Shown: positions 7,690-23,332 of the stretch, piece after piece
How positions within the stretch are numbered: position 1 is the first letter of the stretch
Layout of the letters: each line of letters starts with the position of its first letter
Assembly (NCBI GenBank): GCA_009801015.1
Contig: VHZZ01000902.1
Span: 10,966-34,297 of the forward strand
Reading direction: 5' to 3'
DNA length: 23,332 nucleotides
Source of the DNA: Silene noctiflora
Lineage: Eukaryota > Streptophyta > Magnoliopsida > Caryophyllales > Caryophyllaceae
Notes under the pieces: generated by a model
The model's database searches: none
Told to the model about the DNA's origin: nothing
Seen by the model: the letters and a program-made list of their open reading frames with translations, nothing else
Position numbers and translations under genes: made by a program

Positions 7690-9120
7690 AATCTCAAAAT
7701 GTCATTGGTTGCAAATGGGTATTTCGAAATAAATATAACCCGGATGGAACCCTCAAACAACACAAGGCTCGCCTTGTGGCTAAAGGCTTCCACCAACGCC
7801 CAGGCATTGACTATACCGAAACTTTTAGTCCCGTTATAAAACCCACTACTCTTTGTCTAATTTTATCTCTTGCCGTCACACAATCATGGCCTCTCCGTCA
7901 ATTAGATGTTAACAATGCCTTCCTCCAAGGTCACTTAACTGATAACGTCTTTATGACTCAACCACCAGGCTTTGTTGATCAAACAAAACTCAATCATGTT
8001 TGTAAACTCAATAAAGTAATATATGGACTAAAACAAGCCCCTCGAGCTTGGTACACCGAGTTAAAAACCCATTTAATTACTCAAAATTTTAAACAATCTA
8101 TCTCTGATTCGTCCTTATTTATTTTACAAACCAAGACCACTTGCATTTACATGTTGATTTACGTTGATGACATTATCATCACCAGACCTAATCCTTCACA
8201 CCTACAAGAATTCATTACCACATTATCCAAACGTTTTTCCTTAAAAGATCTCGGACCACTCTCGTATTTTCTAGGCATAGAAGTTACTCCAAATGAATTC
8301 GGTCTACATTTAAACCAATCTAAATATATTCATGACCTACTCACCAAATACAACATGATAAACGCCAAACCAAATACTACCCCTATGGCTGCCTCTCCAA
8401 CACTCAAGCGTGAGGATAATCAACCCATTCATGATCATTCGGCTTATCGTGCCATAGTTGGAAGCTTACAATATCTATCCCTAACTAGGCCCGATATTGC
8501 CTTTGCTATAAATCGTCTAGCCCAATTTCTTCATCATCCTAATGCAACTCACTGGACTGCTTTATTTAAAACGTCTCCTTCGCTACTTGCAAGGAACTCA
8601 AACCTTTGGCATACAGCTACATCGTCAGTCACCACTATGTCTTCACGCATTCTGTGACGCTGATCATGCAGGTGACAAAGACCACTACATCTCGACAACC
8701 GGCTATATCATTTATCTAGGTCGCAATCCTATATCCTGGTCCTCCAAAAAACAACGGGGTATAGCACTATCCACAACCGAAGCAGAATTTCGAGCAATTG
8801 CTTCCGTTACCACTGAAACAATCTGGCTCCGCAATCTCCTTACCGAGCTCTCCATCACTGTCACCAAATCACCAGCCATTTACTGTGACAACATTTCGGC
8901 CACGCTCTACGCCAAGAACCCAGTCTTTCATTCTCGCATGAAGCACATGGCTCTCTCCTTCCACTTCGTCAAAGAACAACTTCAACTTGGTCAAATTCGC
9001 ATTCAACACGTTGCTAGCAAGGATCAACTCGCTGACATTCTAACCAAGCCGCTGCACAAAGCTTCCTACCATGATCTACGAGCCAAGATTGGTCTCACCT
9101 ATCGGACGTCCATCTTGCGG
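7690..9120 (+). mobile_element. copia fossil: reverse transcriptase and RNase H part
   Basis: The plus-strand text contains the copia RT blocks: ARLVAKGF-like start, [29 protein letters not shown], the catalytic [10 protein letters not shown] and [14 protein letters not shown]. RNase H follows, with [21 protein letters not shown] and the terminal QLADILTKPL block. The part is a fossil that faces opposite to the integrase part. Confidence 0.9.
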
Positions 9121-9126
9121 GGGCGT

Positions 9127-9386
9127 ATTAACCATATCAAAGCAAATCAAACAGATCTCACAAATACTGCCAGCCAAGACAAGTATCAATTACCCTGTCA
9201 ATCTTCTCCTCCAATCAAGGCAAAATAATATTGTTCACACTGCAAATACAGAAAGTGTATATTTGTAATTATAGAATATATTGTAGCTATCCCTTCTCTT
9301 GTATCACTATAAATATGTAACTCTTCTATCAATAATAATCATCAAAACTATTACCTGTATATCATCTTACACATTCAACTAACATA
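9127..9386 (+). repeat. LTR-like tail of the copia fossil
   Basis: It follows a G-rich stretch (polypurine-tract-like, about 9118-9124) directly after the RNase H end, as a 3' LTR would. It contains a TATA-like 'actataaatatg' near 9310 and ends in 'caactaaca' just before the TRM4-derived sequence resumes at about 9394. No partner copy was found at the other end, so the exact limits are uncertain. Confidence 0.5.
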
Positions 9387-9393
9387 ACCACCG

Positions 9394-9480
9394 CGATTTT
9401 CAGGATTACCTTCCAGGTTTTAAGACCAGGACGACGAACAAGCTGAGCGAGCCGCTAGAGACGTCAAAAAAGTTCAACAG
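9394..9480 (-). pseudogene. TRM4 gene remnant in block C (exon 11 piece)
   Basis: Nearly identical to 14664-14750, which is the end of TRM4 exon 11 with the start of intron 11. It includes a 21-bp perfect match (9395-9415) and a 30-bp perfect match (9418-9447). Read on the minus strand it still gives QLVRRPGLKTWK followed by a splice-donor-like gtaatc. It stops abruptly at 9480, where the orphan plus-strand tail sequence begins. It is only about 87 bp long and non-functional. Confidence 0.85.
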
Positions 9481-9534
9481 AGTGCAGAGGAACTTCAGTC
9501 TAAAGTTTCGGAAACAGCCAATTCTTCTTGGTAA
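9433..9534 (+). pseudogene. orphan C-terminal coding tail, block C
   Basis: A plus-strand frame of 33 codons ending SAEELQSKVSETANSSW and TAA. The last 18 codons with the stop (9481-9534) correspond to 3048-3101 in block B (SAQKLQSKLTEIANSPW), without gaps. Upstream of 9481 the frame runs through antisense TRM4 remnant, so only the tail is genuine. The family is not recognised. Confidence 0.4.
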
Positions 9535-9740
9535 ATCAAGTATTACTGGCTCATATTTGCACATTTTGTACCCGGAAACTATACTGGCTTTCGCTTAAAA
9601 TCAGAAAGCAAAATGTTGCATTCATTGATTTAAATTAACAGGAAACTACTGATACAAAATTACTTGATTAAATTCCGATGCATAATAAGATGCAAAGTTG
9701 CAATCACACAGTTGATGCTAGTGCTAATTATTAGTGGCCT
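9535..9740 (-). repeat. 3' flank of REM-c (block C)
   Basis: Non-coding. It aligns with 3102-3412 and with 1-197 ('gcttaaaatcagaaagc', 'tgatttaaattaacagga', 'taagatgcaaagttgcaa'), with an internal deletion relative to REM-b. It probably holds the 3' UTR of REM-c. Confidence 0.65.
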
Positions 9741-10781
9741 CTATGTGGTCCGGAGGATGGAAACCGAGAGAGTGGTACAGGGTATATCAAGAGCCGCAAA
9801 GACGCAGACATTTCCAGCCTCAACGCGGTTGTGATGTAGAAATTCAGCAAAGCCTTCCCCTTTGAACATGTAATAAAGTTTACGGTTGGAGCTAGCGTGA
9901 TAACTCAATACATCCACACTCCATGTTTTCTCCGGGGTCCTGAGTTCTAGTCGCTGTACACCCTTTCCCTTAATGTACGAATCTGTAAAAGCAATTGGCA
10001 AATGCTGCAAGTAAACAAGAACGCTAATTTATACGAACTTAGAAATGTCGAAAATCATCATTAACAAGAGTAAAGATGATGATACGGACCATGAAGTTCT
10101 TGGCAAGATAATTCTTATTCATGCACACCCTGAAGGAAAAAGGGTTCGGCGACATACATCCCCTCCCATTTTCACCTATCTTCATACCACCCACTGCCTT
10201 AGCAGTATAATCTACGACATCATAGTCCTCGTTAACATCATCTTCGCTATTTTCATCTAGGAAAACCAGGGTCGGCTTTCCTGAGGCGAGCTTTTCCAAT
10301 CCATCTGTACCAAAGAAATCGACAGTAAACCTGGAATTTCCGTGATATTGAAAAACCATGAACTCGCCGATTGTGACACCATTGTCGCTCACAAACTCTT
10401 TCCACCCATTCTTGAATATGAAATCTTCACCTTCCTTGACTAAATTCACCTTCCAAACTTCGTTCGTCGCAGTTCTTTCGATGATCGTTTCATCTGTTAC
10501 TTCTTTTTCCAAATATGCCTTGAAGGCTGAAGTTATCTTCTACTTGAACGGAATCAATCAATTAGAAATATTCTAGTACTACCTTTGTCTCCGTCATTTG
10601 TTTATCTTTTATATATTCTTCGTAAGGGGTATTTTAATATCAAAGGTAAACAAATGATTGGGACGAAGGGAGTATATACAAAGAAAGTGATCAAGTTGGA
10701 GACCGTTACCAGTTGATGAGAGCAAAACTCAGGAAGAAAAACAGTGAAGAACTCGGGTGCCTTGGTAGATGAACTTGCCAT
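9741..10781 (-). CDS. REM-c: B3-domain (REM-type) transcription factor, 261 aa
   Basis: The exons are 10710-10781, 10090-10539 and 9741-10004, joined in phase 0 (24 + 150 + 87 codons plus stop). Splice sites are CAACTG/gtaacg, caagtag/AAG, TTCATG/gtccgt and acttgcag/CAT. The start MASSSTKAPEFFTVFLPEF is identical in layout to REM-b. B3-1 covers about residues 9-105 (VWKVNL, GWKEFVSDNGVTIGEFMVF, HGNSRFTVDFF). The linker is acidic (DENSEDDVNEDYD). B3-2 covers about residues 165-259 (HLPIAFTDSYIKG, KTWSVDVLSY, YYMFKGEGFAEFLHHNRV). It is closer to REM-b than to REM-a: both lack the basic linker insert. It is predicted to be a nuclear DNA-binding protein. The target and process are unknown. It lies 1.3 kb downstream of the TRM4 stop on the same strand. 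Confidence 0.88.
10579..10672. mobile_element. Stowaway-like MITE in REM-c intron 1
   Basis: 94 bp flanked by TA (10577-10578 and 10673-10674). The ends are inverted: left ctacctttgtctccgtcatt, right reading back ctcccttcgtcccaatcatt, both continuing 'tgttta'. It is the larger counterpart of 4272-4340 in REM-b. It makes up more than half of the 170-bp intron. Confidence 0.7.
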
Positions 10782-10860
10782 TTCCTAGCGAAACGGTCGA
10801 AATCAATGTAAAACAGCAGCGTTGGCATAGATATTTTGTTAAGAAGACGTAAAAATTATA

Positions 10861-10949
10861 CTCGCTCTGTCACAATCATTTGTTTACATTTTTCCTCTTA
10901 AACCATGTTAAAAAATACAATGGTGACTTATCAACTGGGGTGGAAGGAG
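10861..10949. repeat. Stowaway-like repeat in REM-c 5' flank
   Basis: About 89 bp, starting ctcgctctgtcacaatcatt and ending tggggtggaaggag, with TA on each side. The counterparts are 1255-1309 and 4487-4546. The version here is the longest and probably closest to the original insertion. Confidence 0.5.
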
Positions 10950-12108
10950 TATGTTCAAAGTCATTTGTTTACGTTTTTCCTTACGCGGTTTGGAACTTAC
11001 CCGACAAGGAACAAATGCAAGCACAAAAGACGAGCAGACGAATGAATTAAGCAAGCAAATGACGAGGGTTTGTGTAACATACCTCAAGTGATGTTTTACA
11101 GGAAGGAAGCTGGTAAGAGTGCAAGATACTTCGTACAGTAAACGTAAACTATTGACTAGTCGAATGGAGTATCTAATAGTGTTACAGTGGGTAAATAATA
11201 CTAGCAGAAACTATGTAGGCAACGTGTTGCTCAAGGGAAGAGTATCAAAGACTGAAAAGTAATTGAGAGTAGAGTTTCTATAAAAGGTAAAACGTGACAA
11301 TGTTTGCATGAATTTCAGGCATCTGCAGGTTTACATTCTGCTGAAATTTACCAATAGAGGTCAGAGGAGCCCTTATGAGTTTAGCTAGTGTTCGATATCC
11401 GTCTTAATAATAAAACGAGTAAAGTATCCGCTTTCATCTCATTCTTTCCGTATAGGTATACTTGACTAAATTAGAATTTGCCGGATGAGTTTATGACGCA
11501 TGTTCTATTTGCACAATCATTTTATTTTGAATTGTTTTAAGAAATGCAAATTCTTATTTTGACGGTTGTAACTTGTACGTAGACTTGTCGATACATGACC
11601 GAACCCGAAAAACCAACCGAAATCTACCCAAAAATAACCCGTTCTTTTAAACTTGAGCCCAAAACTAACCCGCTCTTTTCAACCCAAACCTGTAACCTGC
11701 CCGTCTGACTCATGGGACAGATATAGCTGAAAGCGTAAAACTGCCCTGAAACAAGTCATCTACCCGATTGGTAATGAGCTAGCTAATTAGTCATCTACAC
11801 TTGAGGCGACCTTATGGGAGACTTGTTTTTAAAATCTAGTTAACATTCGTCTCCAACATCATTAATTTCAGCGAGTACAATTTTTTACTCTATTTTCACC
11901 AATAGCTACCGATACTTACTGCTGTCCGATAGGTTTAACTCAAAGGGATTCACGAGGTCTTTATCTGATCACCAAAATGAACACAAACAGGAAAATTCTT
12001 TTACCAAATAAAAATGCAGTATCATGCATAAATTAGTTTGCAACATCTACAGCATGGTACAAGTTACACAACAAAATTGATGAATTACTCAATTGCTCAA
12101 ATCCAACT
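10950..12108. promoter_or_regulatory. spacer between TRM4 and REM-c: REM-c 5' flank and TRM4 3' region
   Basis: No gene is seen. 10985-11350 is the block conserved with REM-b's upstream region (4575-4985). It includes 'caggaaggaagctggtaaga' and ACGTG cores, and may hold the REM-c promoter. 11590-11780 is a decayed repeat rich in AACCCG words, also present, split, in block B. 12012-12108 lies just downstream of the TRM4 stop and is duplicated at 2664-2760. It likely contains the TRM4 3' UTR. Nothing recognisable lies between 11350 and 11580. Confidence 0.4.
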
Positions 12109-21528
<9,420 letters not shown>

Positions 21529-21615
21529 CGTCGCCGTCAGTTGGGAAAAGGAAGGAGGGATTCTCAGGTTTTGCAGGTTGCAGTTGTGGGGGATTAATGG
21601 TTGGTTGGTTATGTA

Positions 21616-21656
21616 TGATGGGCTATTAATCATTATTCATTTATTTATAATAGCCC
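21616..21656 (-). promoter_or_regulatory. TRM4 core promoter: TATA box between inverted site II motifs
   Basis: The 10-bp word atgggctatt (21616-21625) is repeated in exact inverse as aatagcccat (21647-21656). Between and overlapping them the minus strand reads TATAAATAAAT (about 21637-21647), some 115 bp before the ATG. TGGGCT is a site II element (TGGGCC/T). Such elements are known in promoters of plant ribosomal and other translation-related genes and are bound by TCP factors. The position fits the TRM4 promoter. The function is inferred. Confidence 0.5.
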
Positions 21657-21788
21657 ATATAACATTCCCAACACAATCATCATTTTTGGATTTCAAATCC
21701 ACTAGCCACTACTTACTTGTAAATGGTTGTCTAAAAGAAAGGAGGCCTACTTGTTCCAGGTCGAGGAGGAGTATCATCCACCCTTTAA

Positions 21789-22132
21789 GACCATGTCCAA
21801 GTAAGGTTATGGAGAGGGTCATAACGTTGTTGGGTTATGTTAATTTATAAATAAGCATATCACATTAGCATAACCTTGAAGTAGAAGATGTCAATTGGAG
21901 GTCAATTGGTGACCTTCAAGTAAAAGAGGTCAATTTGGTGACCTAGTAGGTGTCACCTTCTAATTGTTTGGAAACAAATAATGAGAACAATAAAGTAAAC
22001 AAAAATTGGGTGGTGAGCTAAAGTGGTGACTTTCTGCTTGGGAGGGTGAAAGCGGGTCAAGATTAATAAGCTGTGATTAGGAGGAAAAATTTTGGTGACC
22101 TGATTAAGTCAACCTTCTGCTTGAGGATGGTC
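21789..22132. mobile_element. Tourist-like (PIF/Harbinger) MITE, 344 bp
   Basis: The left end is gaccatgtccaagtaaggtt. The right end reads back gaccatcctcaagcagaagg and continues ttgac. Both borders are flanked by TAA (21786-21788 and 22133-22135), the 3-bp target duplication expected for Tourist/Harbinger elements. The inside repeats 'ggtgacct' and 'ggtcaat' words and has no coding sequence. It lies about 260 bp upstream of the TRM4 ATG. Confidence 0.6.
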
Positions 22133-23332
22133 TAAGGAATGTTGTATTTTAATTTCAGTTTGTTTCGCTTGTAATTTTAGCTTGGCTAGTTTGATATCTA
22201 GATTGTTTATTTGTTTATAATATTTTTTAGCATAAACTATTAGATTTTTTGCAAAGTTTCAAGATTAATCTTCAAACCCATCAAACCTGGACCTAAACTC
22301 ACCGGTCTTGGACTAGACCATACTGAAGACTGAAATCTCAAAAAGCAAGGATTGAGAATCAGACCTAAAAGTATTCGGTCTATATCTGGTTCATACCAAA
22401 TGGTCCAGACCAAGATTCGGTACAGTTTATTTTTCGGTCAGAGCCTAAATTTGTTCAACCCAACGCAAACCATGGCAAATTAGCAACTACTCATTCCATC
22501 TAGGTTTAACTTCCCCAACCCAACATAGCCCGGTCCCCCAACCATCAACCTTACAGCAGTCAAAATTAATAACAAATTATCGTTATGACCAACCTAATAG
22601 TTATAACTTATAGGGTACAAGCAACCTCGAAACCAAAGATGGAATAACATTTTGAGTGTCTTGACTGCGAACGCCATAACTGTTCACTTGGGTATTTGTC
22701 TGTCCGACCAGGGCGTGTTTTTTTTTTTTTTTTTTTCCAAATCATTTATCTAGATCTATAAGTTAACAAGTCCTCTTGCCTGTATTTAAAAAGGGTTATG
22801 CTCTTTTATGAACATGATTTACTCAATCATGGACATAAATGACCATTATAACCTTGTCATTTCTTGACTTTTATTTTCCATTTTGTTCCATAATTAATTA
22901 ATTCTCTCATATTATTCAATCAAACTTTGACCAACAAACCACCGGTCGTCCCCCATTGTCGCCTTCCCTACGCGCCCAGACCACCGAACCACGCACTCCT
23001 CTCCGGGATCATCGCATCAGCCACTAGTGTTGATTGACGTCGTTGTTATGGTGTATGTAGATTATTTTCTAAACTGTATCTTTTTCAACTAAGTATAATA
23101 TGACATAATGGTTTTGCTTGTTGGATCCAGTATTATAAAATTGAATTCAATAATTCATATAATTATGATTATAGGACATTAGTGGATTTGCTTGCGGCTA
23201 GACCTAATGTCAAATCAATTCAAAACATTTCTTTTTGTGTGAAATTTCCTCAGTTTTGGGTGTTTTTTTATGCAACCCAAAGTGGTAAGTGATCCTAATA
23301 TCAAATCAATCAACGACCAAAACAAGAAATTC
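22133..23332. other. intergenic, no gene recognised
   Basis: Six-frame reading shows no convincing exon. 22260-22460 contains repeated 'ccagacc/ggtcta' words and may be an old repeat. A run of 19 T lies at 22718-22736. A short GC-richer patch at 22930-23030 contains 'cgtcccccattgtcgccttc', and I cannot assign it to anything. Confidence 0.5.

Larger units (their letters stand above)
6022..9386. mobile_element. Ty1/copia LTR-retrotransposon fossil, rearranged
   Basis: A broken copia-type element of the plant superfamily (possibly the Ale/Retrofit group, by the style of the GAG-pre-integrase and integrase text). It has two parts in opposite orientation: protease-end/integrase on the minus strand (about 6028-7670) and reverse transcriptase plus RNase H on the plus strand (about 7690-9110). 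An LTR-like tail follows to about 9386. No gag region and no matching second LTR are visible. It carries several breaks and cannot be active. It could be one rearranged element or two pieces of related elements. It sits between the 5' flank of REM-b and the TRM4 remnant of block C, so it inserted after the block duplication. Age cannot be set without a paired LTR, but it looks moderately old. Confidence 0.85.

Noticed and set aside
22718-22736. Run of 19 T as a retroposon poly(A) tail
   Set aside because: No SINE or LINE sequence could be recognised on either side, and no flanking target duplication was seen.

Overview
The window looks like nuclear DNA of a flowering plant (eudicot). It is AT-rich, has a 15-exon housekeeping gene with GT-AG introns, plant-specific B3/REM transcription-factor genes, Stowaway-, Tourist-, hAT- and SINE-like small repeats, and a decayed Ty1/copia element. 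The abundance of Stowaway-type repeats with a CATTTGTTTACC core hints at Caryophyllales (spinach, beet, quinoa relatives). That placement is an inference and is weakly held.

Right half (12109-21528, minus strand): one apparently intact gene for a plant TRM4/NSUN2-type tRNA (cytosine-5) methyltransferase. I could trace all 15 exons from ATG to stop in continuous phase (848 aa). Its introns hold a long-inverted-repeat element, small MITEs and SINE-like tails. A TATA box lies between two inverted site II motifs just upstream, and a Tourist-like MITE lies further out. From about 22.1 to 23.3 kb I see no gene.

Left half (1-12108): three tandem minus-strand copies of a two-B3-domain REM-type gene, called here REM-a (198-1152), REM-b (3413-4446) and REM-c (9741-10781). 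All have the same three-exon structure. REM-b and REM-c read intact (266 and 261 aa). REM-a carries a frameshift in its second B3 domain and an abnormally short first intron, so it is probably a pseudogene. Between the copies lie remnants of the TRM4 gene, in the order expected if a block '3' part of TRM4 + REM gene' was duplicated in tandem and then eroded. Beside each remnant sits a short plus-strand coding tail of an unidentified gene, ending in the same stop.

The spacer between REM-b and REM-c has been enlarged by a hAT-like element nested in an older repeat and by a broken copia fossil (about 6022-9386) whose integrase and reverse-transcriptase parts face opposite ways.

Functionally, the REM genes would encode nuclear DNA-binding proteins and TRM4 a tRNA-modifying enzyme. 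Their adjacency looks like duplication history, not a shared pathway. I found no convincing new biological system. The most notable points are the duplication architecture, the decay of REM-a, the orphan coding tail and the potential for TRM4-matching small RNAs from the remnants.
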